From JANQIO01 sp043513815 (GTDB lineage Bacteria > Pseudomonadota > Gammaproteobacteria > Pseudomonadales > Halieaceae): a stretch of DNA of 64,000 nucleotides. The notes under the pieces are model-generated. The model was given only the letters and a program-made list of their open reading frames with translations, was not told where the DNA came from and did not search any database. Below are positions 1 to 8,050 of this stretch, in pieces (position 1 is the first letter of the stretch; each line of letters starts with the position of its first letter). The translations under genes and the position numbers were made by a program. The stretch is taken from contig CP121313.1 of assembly GCA_043513815.1 (NCBI GenBank), forward strand, positions 3,286,001 to 3,350,000. Direction: 5' to 3'.

Positions 1-748
1 CTGGTATCCAGTGTATGGCTATATTGTTGTCCAGCAGTGTGAAATAGACCTCCTCCAACAATCTGGAGCCCGCCAGGGGCGTCACGATGTAGGCGATCCT
101 TACATCCTGCTGCTGGACAACAGTAGCCAGTTCAGAAACGCAGCCAAGCACTGGTAACTCTTTACCCAAGGTGGCGGGGCCATCGTCAGCTTCTTGCTCA
201 TCGAGAACGATTGATCCGATAAGACGCTGATTCATCCATGGATTGTTATCAATCTTCAACGAAAGATACTGTGCCAGGTCGCCACTGCCGATGACCAAGG
301 CGTTGTCAGGGGCACTGTGGCTTGCCAGCCAACGTGTTAGCAGCCAGTGATACGAGAGGTGTATGCAGACCTGAAGACTCACTCCCAGAAGGAAAAACTG
401 GATAAGGAAAAGTCTTGAAAACTCTTGCCCCTGCTTCGCCAGGAACCCTATCAGCGCAAGAACAAGAAACGTTACAACCCACGCCTTAAAGAGACTGAAG
501 GCCTTGGCCGTTTTGCTCGTATTGCTCCGATAGATGGCCATCTGGTCATACACGATGGCTAGTATGGCCAGATGGAGAAGCAGTAGCATCAAGTACTCAC
601 GGGTAATCACACCCATGTGTGCATAGATAAGCAGGACGCCCAACGCGATAATGGCAATGCTGTCCAGGGCTGCCTGGAGAGTCGCTCCGACCTTACTACG
701 ACGCCGCAATACCGAGCGACGCGGTGAATGCGGGAAGCTCGACGTCAT
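1..748 (-). CDS. undecaprenyl-phosphate sugar phosphotransferase, N-terminal part (cut by window edge)
   Basis: This is the first 249 codons of a WcaJ/PssY-type initiating sugar transferase, an inner-membrane enzyme family that loads the first sugar-1-phosphate onto undecaprenyl phosphate to start polysaccharide repeat synthesis. I translated the reverse strand from the ATG at 748: a basic start (MTSSFPHSPRRSVLRRRSK) is followed by about four hydrophobic segments (residues about 25-45, 52-68, 88-103, 112-137) and then a Rossmann-like CoA_binding_3 region (NALVIGSGDLAQYLSLKI, about 148-165). No stop occurs before position 1. The catalytic sugar-transferase domain would lie outside the window, so the call rests on the N-terminal architecture. 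It is transcribed away from the rest of the locus and has no strong ribosome binding site. Confidence 0.8.
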   Translation of the reverse strand, partial: MTSSFPHSPRRSVLRRRSKVGATLQAALDSIAIIALGVLLIYAHMGVITREYLMLLLLHLAILAIVYDQMAIYRSNTSKTAKAFSLFKAWVVTFLVLALIGFLAKQGQEFSRLFLIQFFLLGVSLQVCIHLSYHWLLTRWLASHSAPDNALVIGSGDLAQYLSLKIDNNPWMNQRLIGSIVLDEQEADDGPATLGKELPVLGCVSELATVVQQQDVRIAYIVTPLAGSRLLEEVYFTLLDNNIAIHWIP

Positions 749-1088
749 GTGGCGCTCTGGCTACCTGGCACAAAGATAGATACGGCTTCGCCACGCGAAG
801 ATACTGAGAGCTTGTGAAAGATCGTAATCCTCATGGTACTAGCGTCAATGTAGTCCAAAAATTCAAAAAATCCGCAAATAACATATCAACAAACACTGCC
901 TGCAGACACTAAGTCTCCACGCCTCACAAGAACACGGAACCACCGTCGGAACGTGATTTAGCGGAAAAAAAAAGAGTTTGCGCGCGAATTTGGTGCGCTT
1001 GCGTCGCCCAGGTTCAAAGATGCGATGATGAGAAGAATCGATCAAGTGACGACACTGGATTCGTGAAGTGGTTCACAGGGACGTTTGA
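749..1088. other. intergenic, no gene supported
   Basis: AT-rich stretch between the divergent sugar transferase and the SGNH relic. Short open frames on the minus strand here have no recognisable domain or ribosome binding site. I see no clear promoter, repeat or terminator. Confidence 0.5.
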
Positions 1089-1322
1089 TACGGCCAGAGC
1101 TGCGAACTTGACAGAGCCATACTCTTAACACTGCCTATACTACGTCATGCATTAGTAGATTACTATGTAAGTGAGCTGAAGCATCGTGGTATTACGGTTT
1201 TGGATTCGATGATGGAGTACAACGCAGGAGATTATTTTGCGCATGACGGAGATTTTAATGCTCTGGGCGCCCGTAAAGCGACTCAGGCAATGCTCCATTA
1301 TTTGCATTCCTATGACCGTTGA
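1089..1322 (+). pseudogene. SGNH/GDSL-hydrolase-like C-terminal fragment
   Basis: The frame opens right after a TGA at 1086-1088 and runs 77 codons to the TGA at 1320-1322. Its end reads GITVLDSMMEYN, then HDGDFNALGARKATQAM, which resembles the C-terminal block of SGNH hydrolases, where Asp and His of a DxxH-type motif complete the catalytic site and an N-x-x-G turn follows. The usual DGH is DGD here, so the catalytic His looks lost. There is no start codon in a suitable place and no N-terminal GDS block upstream in any frame I followed. Such hydrolases or acyl-transfer partners are frequent in polysaccharide loci. I read this as the 3' end of a deleted gene; family assignment rests on a short motif. 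Confidence 0.55.
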
Positions 1323-1443
1323 ACTTGTTCCTGGAAACTCATTATGGAATTCCATCCTGCCGCTGATTGCACGGTACTGGCAAAGCTTAGAGAGCAATTA
1401 GGACAGAACATGAGTTTTGTTGGAGCAGAAGGAGAAGACTGAA

Positions 1444-2346
1444 GTGGAAGCACTATCTGAAGAGGTTTTGAGTCAGGTGTGCCGGGCTATACAAAATGAC
1501 GTAGACCGAGAGTTACTCAGGCTGATACATGAACTGAAAATCGAGCAGTATAATGAAAACGCCTCGGCTGGTACCCTGGAAATTGCTGCTGATCTCGGGT
1601 GGATCAAATTCGAGGATGGCACGACTGTCCTGACTCGAGCGGGAGAAATTGCTGGCGACCCTATCCGCGAGTATATATTTTGGATTGAACGTGGACGTAC
1701 TGTACACATGGCGGACAGCCTGGAGTGCTTTGCAGCGGAGGCCTTTGATGGACAGAAAGTGTTGGAAATCGGTAGCGGATTTGGTTGCAATCTCTTTTCG
1801 ATTGCCGAATATGCTGACGAAGCTGTCGGGGTAGACCTTGAACCACAATACGCCCAGTTTACACCAGTTTTTGCTGAGTTAGAGGGCACCACTCCTCCGA
1901 AAATCCACGTCGGCCCGGCAGAGAAACTTCCGTTCACTGATGGTTATTTTGATCAAGTGCTGATCCTGGGTTCTCTGCAATACATGGACATCTCAGTTGC
2001 TCTCTCCGAGGCTGCGCGGGTGCTTCGCCCTGGAGGCGTTTTCATTACTGTACAGGGAAGCTTCGGCCAGTATTTACTGGGCTCTTTTCTAAACTGGAGT
2101 CATCGGAAGAGGCTGAGAACACTTAAGACAGACTTGATTACGCTTATGGAAACTCTGACATACGAATTTCTTGGCCGTCGTTTTCAGAGTCGATGGGAAC
2201 ATAGCACTGCAAAGCCTATTTATCCTACAAGGCGGTTTATGCGCAAGAGCATGCAAAAATGCGGAATGGTTTATGACCGTGACAACAGCGTAGCCTTTGA
2301 CATGGAAACCAAGTTTCAAGCCGTAAGGGGTAGTGCTAATAGCTGA
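1444..2346 (+). CDS. class I SAM-dependent methyltransferase
   Basis: Predicted cytoplasmic methyltransferase, probably acting on a sugar or lipid-linked intermediate of the surrounding polysaccharide locus; the substrate is not evident. The SAM-binding motif I is LEIGSGFGCN (about residues 107-116), followed by the acidic end of strand 2 (GVDLEPQY) and a C-terminal ARVLRPGG block, the normal order for this fold. I prefer GTG 1444 because GGAG (1431-1434) lies nine bases upstream; a TTG at 1417 would add nine residues. The gene is AT-richer than the second half of the window. Its last codons run into the glycosyltransferase relic at 2327, so the final residues (after about KFQAV) may be a recombination by-product. 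Confidence 0.85.
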   Translation: MEALSEEVLSQVCRAIQNDVDRELLRLIHELKIEQYNENASAGTLEIAADLGWIKFEDGTTVLTRAGEIAGDPIREYIFWIERGRTVHMADSLECFAAEAFDGQKVLEIGSGFGCNLFSIAEYADEAVGVDLEPQYAQFTPVFAELEGTTPPKIHVGPAEKLPFTDGYFDQVLILGSLQYMDISVALSEAARVLRPGGVFITVQGSFGQYLLGSFLNWSHRKRLRTLKTDLITLMETLTYEFLGRRFQSRWEHSTAKPIYPTRRFMRKSMQKCGMVYDRDNSVAFDMETKFQAVRGSANS

Positions 2347-2515
2347 AGAAGAATCGCCGGAGAGCATTGCGGTTATGGTTCAACAATTGCTGAGTGATAA
2401 GTCCATGTGCGCCCGCTTGTCCAAAGCCGCGGGCCTACATTTTTGGGAAAATTGCAAGCCAGCAAATATTGCTCGCGAAACTGTCGCTTACTACGAGGAA
2501 ATAGTGGATTTATGA
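2327..2515 (+). pseudogene. family-4 glycosyltransferase C-terminal remnant
   Basis: About 62 codons open directly after a TAA (2324-2326), overlap the methyltransferase end and stop at 2513-2515. The reading GVVLIAEEESPESIAVMV followed by QQLLSDKSMCARLSKAA and a tail with W-E and Y-E-E has the pattern of the end of GT4 glycosyltransferases (V-E-D-P, then I..LL.D, then the final helices). Everything upstream of this tail, including the nucleotide-sugar site, is missing. The stop overlaps the galE start (ATGA), a normal operon junction, so the intact gene once sat directly before galE and most of it was replaced by the methyltransferase gene or deleted. A GTG at 2333 could start translation, but a function is unlikely. 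Confidence 0.65.
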
Positions 2516-3531
2516 AGGTTCTGGTTGCAGGAGGAGCTGGTTATATTGGTTCCCATACATCTGTTTCACTTTTGGAAGCAGGGCATGATGTAGTGATCGT
2601 AGATTCATTGGTTAATAGCGATGTTTCCAGCATTGACGGTATACAGCAGATTACCGGCAAGAAAGTTGATTTTGTAAGGACGGATATTCGCGATATCAAT
2701 GAGTTAGATTCTGTGTTCGCCAAGCATAGTATTGAAGCGGTAATCAATTTTGCCGGACATAAAGCAGTGGGAGAGTCGGTATCCCAGCCACTAGACTATT
2801 ACGACAATAATCTGAATTGTGCGGTTAGCTTGGCTAAAGTTATGTCTGCTCGAGGCGTAAGGAATCTTATATTCAGTTCATCCGCCACTGTGTATAGCGA
2901 ATCAAACACTTTACCTCTAAAGGAGAGTGCTACAGTCGATCCGAAAAACCCCTATGGCCGCACAAAGTTATATATAGAGCGCATGCTGCGGGATGTTTTC
3001 GAATCAGACAGCTCCTGGAAAATTTCCATATTACGTTATTTCAATCCTGTAGGAGCGCATCCAACCGGGCTTATTGGTGAGTCGCCGAGAGGGGTGCCAA
3101 ATAATCTAATGCCTTATGTTTCCCAGGTCGCCTCAGGCCAACTGGAGAAGTTAAGTATTTTTGGCTGCGATTATGATACGCCTGACGGAACAGGTGTCCG
3201 AGACTATATTCATGTCATGGATCTCGCCGAGGGTCATGTTTGTGCGCTGAGGAAAATTGAAGAATCTGAGCAAGGAAGTTTTTCGACATTTAATCTTGGA
3301 ACCGGGCGTGGATATTCTGTTCTCGAAATTGTGAAAACGTACGAAGACGTAACTGGAAAAAGCGTGCCTTTTGAATTTGTAGAGAGAAGGGAAGGTGACG
3401 TGGATACTTGCTTTGCGGACGCGTCTTTAGCAAGGCAAGAGTTATCCTGGGAGGCCAGGCTTGGGGTGTCCGACATGTGCCAGGATGCCTGGAATTTCCA
3501 GAAAGCTCTCAAAATTTCGCAGCATGGTTGA
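2512..3531 (+). CDS. galE: UDP-glucose 4-epimerase
   Basis: Interconverts UDP-glucose and UDP-galactose (possibly the N-acetyl forms), supplying galactose units for polysaccharide synthesis in the cytoplasm. The 339-residue length is typical. An N-terminal NAD-binding GGAGYIG motif (residues 7-13), catalytic Ser in FSSSATVYS (about 121-129), and the Tyr148/Lys152 pair in NPYGRTK are all visible, and the late region keeps the family's TPDGTGVRDYIHVMDLAEGH block. The start is ATG 2512, overlapping the previous glycosyltransferase relic by four bases (ATGA); an upstream in-frame start would give an unrelated extension. It ends a co-directional series, and the next gene is convergent. Confidence 0.95.
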   Translation: MKVLVAGGAGYIGSHTSVSLLEAGHDVVIVDSLVNSDVSSIDGIQQITGKKVDFVRTDIRDINELDSVFAKHSIEAVINFAGHKAVGESVSQPLDYYDNNLNCAVSLAKVMSARGVRNLIFSSSATVYSESNTLPLKESATVDPKNPYGRTKLYIERMLRDVFESDSSWKISILRYFNPVGAHPTGLIGESPRGVPNNLMPYVSQVASGQLEKLSIFGCDYDTPDGTGVRDYIHVMDLAEGHVCALRKIEESEQGSFSTFNLGTGRGYSVLEIVKTYEDVTGKSVPFEFVERREGDVDTCFADASLARQELSWEARLGVSDMCQDAWNFQKALKISQHG

Positions 3532-3820
3532 ACTGTGCAGTTTGTATCTCTACCCCATAGCAGGCAGTATCAGTTGTCCCGTTTAGCTACTGTAGCAGGT
3601 CAAAAATCGCTTTATATCAAGCTAGCCTCGACCACCGGATCGACGCCCGTCGAAATTATGCGATTCACGTGTGAACACGAGACCCGATTCGGCTGGGTGG
3701 CTTGCCTGCACTAGCTGACACTTGTTTTAGATTTGCCCGCGAGCGATTTTACGTGTCTTTTGCCTTTCAACTACTTTTCACTACACATCGGGTCAACTGA
3801 TGTCTATTGAGACGGAGAAA
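3532..3820. other. convergent intergenic space, nothing definite
   Basis: 289 bases between the convergent galE and glycosyltransferase genes. I found no coding frame and no clear stem-loop with a T tract. Confidence 0.4.
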
Positions 3821-5029
3821 CTAGCCCAACAAACTATCAAAGCGTTTGCACAACGGTTCTACGCTTTTGTGCACCGAAAATTCTCTCAGAACTGTCTCTT
3901 TTCCTTCGCGGCCGAGTCTGTCGCGTAGTGCAGTGTCCGTGGCCAGTTCCACAATTTTATCAGCCATCTGTGACCAGTTCCCGGGATCGTAAAGTAAGCC
4001 ATTTTTGTAGTCTTCGACCAGTTCAGGAATGCCGGCAACGCGTGGTGCAATCACAGGAACCTCTAAGACCATAGCTTCCATTAAAACCAGCGGTATCCCT
4101 TCCATGAGACTTGGTAAGGCAAACAAATCGGCATTTGCCACGAGGTCAAGCACTTCATGTTCTGAAACACTACCTGTCAAAAGGGTCCTACTCTGTATCC
4201 TTTTCTCACGAATTTCAGCTTCGATTAAGGCTCGGTCCGGCCCGTCGCCTACAAGCACAAGCTCGATGTTATCAATTTTAGAGAAAGCTTCGGCACAGGC
4301 TTTGATCAAGCCAAGATGCCCCTTTTCGGAAGAAATTCTGCCAACGCAAATCACCTGCGTAGCCGAATTTGGTTCGCGTTTGGGTTTATTCGGTAACGCC
4401 CCTACCTCAATGCCGCAGCGAGATACAAATATTTTATCCCAATGTTCTGCGCCGACTGTGCGATAAGCCTGGGATTTGCCGTAATACGAAGCGCAGTTGG
4501 CGAATGCACAAGTTTCGAGTTTTTCACCCAGCAGGGGTCCTGCTGGGTATTCAAAGTCACAGGCACCATGAAGATTCAAGCTCCAGCTTTTGCCTGAGAA
4601 CTTGCTCACCAGGTATCCGATATTGCTGCCCGCGTTAGCAAAATGAACATGCAGGTGTTTAAGATTTCTATTTTCCATCTCGTTTGCGACAACGATAGCC
4701 TCAGCAAATTGAAACAAGGCCCAGATGGAGTTTTTGAATCCTGGCAATCGATGTTTGAAAGACGCGATAAGGGTTTTGACATACGCCCCTGGCTTTCTGA
4801 AGAACGCATTTAGATGTATCGTCGTTAAAGGCAGGAAAGAGATCGGCAAGATGGACCAGGTTTCATTGTAGTCAGCCCAGTCTTGATCGCATATCAAGTT
4901 AGTCGTGTCAGGTTTGCGAATGGCAAAAGCATGAATCTCATGGCCGCGTTTACGCAACTCGGATATTTCCCGTCGAATAAACGTATGGGAACGGGAAGGG
5001 TATTCGCTAACCAAATAGGCCAGTTCCAT
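3821..5029 (-). CDS. family-4 glycosyltransferase (WcaL-like)
   Basis: A 402-residue GT-B glycosyltransferase that would add a sugar from a nucleotide donor to a lipid-linked glycan at the cytoplasmic membrane. The start MELAYLVSEYPSRSHTFIRR is the signature opening of colanic-acid-type (WcaL) enzymes, which carry the PS..tFI..E pattern. The C-terminal domain has ICVGRISSEKGHLGLIKACA and the donor-binding ExxxxxxxxE region ending EGIPLVLMEAM, then SGIP-like VAGIPELVEDYKNG. The start lies three bases after the stop of the upstream deacetylase gene (TAA-type tight junction at 5030-5032), so both are probably one transcript. Donor and linkage cannot be told from the sequence. Confidence 0.9.
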   Translation of the reverse strand: MELAYLVSEYPSRSHTFIRREISELRKRGHEIHAFAIRKPDTTNLICDQDWADYNETWSILPISFLPLTTIHLNAFFRKPGAYVKTLIASFKHRLPGFKNSIWALFQFAEAIVVANEMENRNLKHLHVHFANAGSNIGYLVSKFSGKSWSLNLHGACDFEYPAGPLLGEKLETCAFANCASYYGKSQAYRTVGAEHWDKIFVSRCGIEVGALPNKPKREPNSATQVICVGRISSEKGHLGLIKACAEAFSKIDNIELVLVGDGPDRALIEAEIREKRIQSRTLLTGSVSEHEVLDLVANADLFALPSLMEGIPLVLMEAMVLEVPVIAPRVAGIPELVEDYKNGLLYDPGNWSQMADKIVELATDTALRDRLGREGKETVLREFSVHKSVEPLCKRFDSLLG

Positions 5030-5032
5030 TCT

Positions 5033-6055
5033 TTACCTCAGACCAGGGTGCAAACCACCTAAGCGAAAAAACAAGTGAGCCCTGGACAATTTTTTGCTTC
5101 TGTTTAACAGGCGTCGAGTATCGAGATCACATCGATAAAGCGCGTGCGGCGCGACATCAAATTCATTAAGCCCCCATTGCGTTGTCACGGCATTTTCGTA
5201 GCCTGCAGCTTTTACAGCCTCTCTGGTGCGAGCGTCATTGTCGCCGTTAGGGTAACAGAACGATTTAATGCTGAGACCAATTTGCTTTTCGAGTTGTAAA
5301 CGTGATTCCGCGATTTCCCAAGTAAGCTCATCGTCGCTTAGTTGTGGAATCATTGCATGCGTCATCGTATGAGAGCCGATTTCGTGCCCTTCCTTTGATA
5401 ATTGTTTTATCATTTCCCAACTCATCATATCGGCCCAGCCTGGCGCCGGAGCTTGAGAAATCTTTTCTACCTCCTGAAGAAACTGGTTTCGAGTTGCCCA
5501 GTCGAGGTTTTTCGTTTTTTCGACGATGTCATTGATAAAATTGTTTTGATCAACAGTGCCAACATTGTACTTACTTACGATCGCAGTAAGCGCAGGTGAT
5601 GGACAACCATTGGCAAAGCAAGCTTTTGCGGCAAACCCCAGGCGATCATGCCAGATTAATTTCTGATCGTTTATGTGTTGAATTGGGACGTAGAAAGTCG
5701 CCTTCAGGTTTAATGCATCAAGCACTGGCCGGGCGTTAACATAATTGTCGAGTTGGCCGTCGTCAAACGTGATGGCTAAATATGGTTTTTTGCCCGACTT
5801 CTGTTCTAGCCATTGTTGATAGGTGCTGGTAAATGGCCCGCATTCAAAATACTGACTAAATTGCTTTAGAATCCAGGACAATTCTTCAGGCGTTACCGCG
5901 AGGCCAGGGTAAGGGTAGTATTTCCGCTGCTCCGGTTGTAGCACACGATGAAAAGTTACAGCTGTAAGCTTGTTCTTTGCAAATCGCCTTGGTTTACTAG
6001 CCCCAGACATCCAGCAAAATTCACAAATCAGATCCAGAAATATTGCTTTTAACAT
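5033..6055 (-). CDS. polysaccharide deacetylase family protein (NodB domain)
   Basis: A 340-residue carbohydrate esterase 4-type protein, expected to remove N- or O-acetyl groups from a glycan using one metal ion. The NodB motifs appear in order: TFDDG (about 116-120), the metal-binding H-T-M-T-H in IGSHTMTHAMI (about 232-242), and a C-terminal FCYPNGDND that takes the place of the usual R-x-P-Y/F-G motif. No clear signal peptide or lipobox is seen, although an N-terminal hydrophobic stretch is present. It differs from the shorter XrtA-locus deacetylase subfamily. It is the first gene of a two-gene operon with the glycosyltransferase downstream; a perfect 16-bp palindrome lies about 63 bases upstream of its start. 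Confidence 0.85.
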   Translation of the reverse strand: MLKAIFLDLICEFCWMSGASKPRRFAKNKLTAVTFHRVLQPEQRKYYPYPGLAVTPEELSWILKQFSQYFECGPFTSTYQQWLEQKSGKKPYLAITFDDGQLDNYVNARPVLDALNLKATFYVPIQHINDQKLIWHDRLGFAAKACFANGCPSPALTAIVSKYNVGTVDQNNFINDIVEKTKNLDWATRNQFLQEVEKISQAPAPGWADMMSWEMIKQLSKEGHEIGSHTMTHAMIPQLSDDELTWEIAESRLQLEKQIGLSIKSFCYPNGDNDARTREAVKAAGYENAVTTQWGLNEFDVAPHALYRCDLDTRRLLNRSKKLSRAHLFFRLGGLHPGLR

Positions 6056-6117
6056 CTAAAAGGTAACGCTCAGAATCGAATGTGGGCAGTATAAATGCCT
6101 GTTTGCATCAAAACAGG

Positions 6118-6133
6118 ATTATTGGCCAATAAT
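6118..6133. promoter_or_regulatory. perfect 16-bp palindrome upstream of deacetylase operon
   Basis: ATTATTGGCCAATAAT is a perfect inverted repeat, 63 bases before the deacetylase start on the minus strand. It could be an operator for a dimeric regulator. The rest of 6056-6418 (about 360 bases) holds no supported gene; a GTG-initiated open frame at 6272-6487 lacks any recognisable domain. Confidence 0.35.
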
Positions 6134-6418
6134 GTGACTGTCTTAATGAAACTAATGAGTCTGTGTGGATCATTGCATCCAGAAGAGTAAATTGAAAGAA
6201 GAAGTGTGCTGAGCCATCTTGGTTTCCTCTCGTAGCAAATCGACCAAATTCACAATCGAAAGGATAACCGGGTGGCTCAGCTCTTTCCTGCCACCGCGAA
6301 ATTACAGAAAGAATGGTGCACTACCTTACAGGGGTACGGTCAGGGAGAAGGTCACATAGCTCCGCACGGCACCCGCAGGCTAATGGAAACGCCCTCCAAT
6401 AACCTAAGCTCCGCGCCG

Positions 6419-7000
6419 TCAAATGCGTTGATTATGCCGGTAGATCAATTGAACAGCATTTATAAAAACCAAAAGAATACCGGCTAACTCCAGTATCCAA
6501 TTCATATAAACGCCTGACACTTCGTGCCCTATAAGCATATCCACTTTGTGAAAAGAGGAAGCCCTGATTAGAACAAACGAAGTGAGGAAGCTCACTCCCA
6601 CTATTGCAAGCAGATGCAGCGATAGAACTGCCCGGAAAAAAAAGAGCAATCCGAAGCAGGTGATCACACCGAGGATCGAAATCGTAAAGATGAAGAGTTT
6701 TTGAAACTGACCTCTCACTTCATATAGGTCGAATTGGATGAACAGGTATTTAGCCGTGGCGGTAAACAGCGATTGCAAGTCTAGCTGTTTGTTCACGCAA
6801 AGTAGCATTAGCAACAGCCCAAGACCGAGCCACAAACGTTTTTGCCTGGTAGCCTGCACTTCGAACAGGTCGTTTCCAAGTGCGTGAACTCTCAGGCAAG
6901 AACAAGCGGTTAAGAAGTAAGCAAATACCGTCAACCAACCCACTAGTGATGGATCACCAATGATAGGCGTCCATCCGATTGTTTCAAAGAACGTACGCAA
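6419..7000 (-). CDS. integral membrane protein of unknown function
   Basis: A 193-residue protein made of about five hydrophobic helices: an N-terminal one after FFETIGWTPIIGDPSLVGW, a second around LWLGLGLLLMLLCVN, then two central helices (FTISILGVITCFGLLFFF and the segment around LLAIVGVSFLTSFVLIR), and a final one (ILELAGILLVFINAVQL). The stretch NKQLDLQSLFT after helix two looks like a conserved motif I associate with small membrane proteins in polysaccharide clusters, but I cannot name a function. It is transcribed in the same direction as the deacetylase operon, separated by 363 bases, and lies just downstream of IS relics. The start is ATG 7000. Confidence 0.6.
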   Translation of the reverse strand: MRTFFETIGWTPIIGDPSLVGWLTVFAYFLTACSCLRVHALGNDLFEVQATRQKRLWLGLGLLLMLLCVNKQLDLQSLFTATAKYLFIQFDLYEVRGQFQKLFIFTISILGVITCFGLLFFFRAVLSLHLLAIVGVSFLTSFVLIRASSFHKVDMLIGHEVSGVYMNWILELAGILLVFINAVQLIYRHNQRI

Positions 7001-7181
7001 CGGCTTCCTCCCCCTGTCAGTTGATTTACAGATGAATTTTCGAGTAGCTCAGTCTCGTTCTTTTCGCAGCCAAATAGTGGTTTTGACCTTCTCCCCACCA
7101 GGGCAGCCAAAATAGTAAGAGATTTCCCACTACTGCAGGGCCCCCTTTATCTGAGCCAATAAGGCCAAGAATTTTCAACCT

Positions 7182-7520
7182 CTAGTTTGCACTCTGTGCC
7201 ATAAATTCAAGAGGTGCCAGGTCACCGAGAGCCCTGTGAGGTCGGCTCTCGTTGTAGTCACTGACCCACTGAGCAATCTTGGGCCCCGCATCTTGCTAAG
7301 TCGAAAACCAGTGAACGCTCAAACACTCGTCACGGAGCATACCGTTGAACGACACTATAAACGCATTGTCCGTTGGTTTGCCGAGCCGCGCCTTCGCGAG
7401 ATCGCGAACGCGCCGTCTCAGTGGACCCTGCTGGTCGCCTTGAGGCCGACAGTGCCAGGTGCCTCGACTCAGCTTGCAGGCCCGACACGCCCTGCGCCCG
7501 CTGATCGGGTCGGCCGACAA
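7182..7520 (-). mobile_element. IS3-family orfB transposase relic, internally deleted
   Basis: Reading the minus strand, the first part (SGRRACRACKLSRGTWHCRP and a following LRRRVRDLAKAR) matches the helix-turn-helix start of IS3-type OrfB. It passes directly into the C-terminal end, GKPTDNAFIVSFNGMLRDE, DYNESRPHRALGDLAPLEF. The middle of the DDE domain (roughly 200 residues) is missing, the third catalytic acid in the normal DNAFIESF motif is Val, and an in-frame TAG at 7296-7298 interrupts the frame, which otherwise continues to the stop at 7182-7184. No orfA or terminal inverted repeats were recognised. This is a dead remnant marking past rearrangement of the polysaccharide locus. Confidence 0.8.
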
Positions 7521-7569
7521 CAGCTAGCTCGCGATGCGCTCACCACTTTAGCAAACTGATATCCTGGGA

Positions 7570-7692
7570 ATGGCAAAAGCACTGCTGGACCGGGTGACGC
7601 ACCACTGTGAAATCCGGGAAACCGGCAATGACTCATACCGGTTAAAGGAAAGCCAGGGCGCCAGGGAAAAGAAAGGCAGATCAGCCAAATAG
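7570..7692 (+). mobile_element. IS21-family istB C-terminal relic
   Basis: The 40 codons from ATG 7570 to TAG 7690-7692 read MAKALLDRVTHHCEIRETGN then DSYRLKESQ and a basic tail, matching the last part of the IstB helper ATPase (LLDRLTHHC.I.ETGNDS.R.K). The ATPase domain and IstA are absent. It lies 49 bases from the IS3 relic on the opposite strand, so at least two unrelated elements have scarred this spot. Confidence 0.75.
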
Positions 7693-7774
7693 GGTGAACA
7701 GTTTTGGCCACCCCACTCGACACAACAATTCAGTCATCACTCTGCAATAAAATCGAAAGCGCCATACCCTCATA

Positions 7775-7792
7775 AGGTCATTTTTTTGACCT
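7775..7792. repeat. inverted repeat AGGTCA-T6-TGACCT
   Basis: A 6-bp perfect stem (AGGTCA/TGACCT) around six T residues, in the 590-base non-coding region before the EpsA-type regulator. It could be an operator or a small hairpin; there is no downstream T tract on the plus strand. Confidence 0.3.
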
Positions 7793-7932
7793 ATACTCAT
7801 TAAAGAGCGAACTCAAAAATGCATGACCCGGGCATGAGGCATTGCGTCAAGTCGTGGCCTTTTTGCCCGTAGGGGGCAGAAGGTACAAAGCGTGTCCCGG
7901 GTCACGGCTTCGCACCGCTAACGTGCAAACGC

Positions 7933-7949
7933 TGCACTGAAGCAGTGCA
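7933..7949. repeat. inverted repeat TGCACTG-AAG-CAGTGCA
   Basis: Perfect 7-bp arms with a 3-base loop, 27 bases upstream of the first TGTCAG-N6-TTACA box. It may be a hairpin ending upstream read-through or a second regulator site. Confidence 0.3.
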
Positions 7950-7975
7950 TTCCTGTCGACATCCTCGGCGGAAAG

Positions 7976-7992
7976 TGTCAGGAATTTTTACA
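7976..7992 (+). promoter_or_regulatory. candidate PrsR-binding box 1
   Basis: TGTCAGGAATTTTTACA, a near-palindrome (TGTCA-N7-TTACA) found four times in the intergenic spaces of this polysaccharide locus. It lies 42 bases upstream of a -24/-12 promoter, a suitable position for an enhancer-binding activator such as PrsR. Assignment to PrsR is inference from position. Confidence 0.5.
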
Positions 7993-8034
7993 ATTGAGTC
8001 GCGAAACATGCCTAAGGCATTGATTCTTTTGGCG

Positions 8035-8050
8035 TGGCACGATCAATGCA
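8035..8050 (+). promoter_or_regulatory. sigma-54 (-24/-12) promoter
   Basis: TGGCACGATCAATGCA matches the RpoN consensus TGGCACG-N4-TTGCA at all but one position, with the required ten bases between GG and GC. It faces the EpsA-type gene, but that starts 232 bases downstream, and no coding frame lies between apart from an 11-codon one at 8047. It therefore either drives a long leader or once served a deleted gene. Confidence 0.65.

Noticed and set aside
863..1397. Two minus-strand open frames (863-1045 and 1152-1397)
   Set aside because: No domain, no ribosome site, and the second lies opposite the SGNH relic, whose plus-strand reading is recognisable.
6272..6487. GTG-initiated plus-strand frame of 71 codons
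   Set aside because: No recognisable family; it overlaps the end of the membrane protein gene on the other strand, and no good ribosome site was seen.
7236..7559. 107-codon plus-strand frame
   Set aside because: It is the antisense of the IS3 orfB relic, which gives a clear transposase match on the minus strand.
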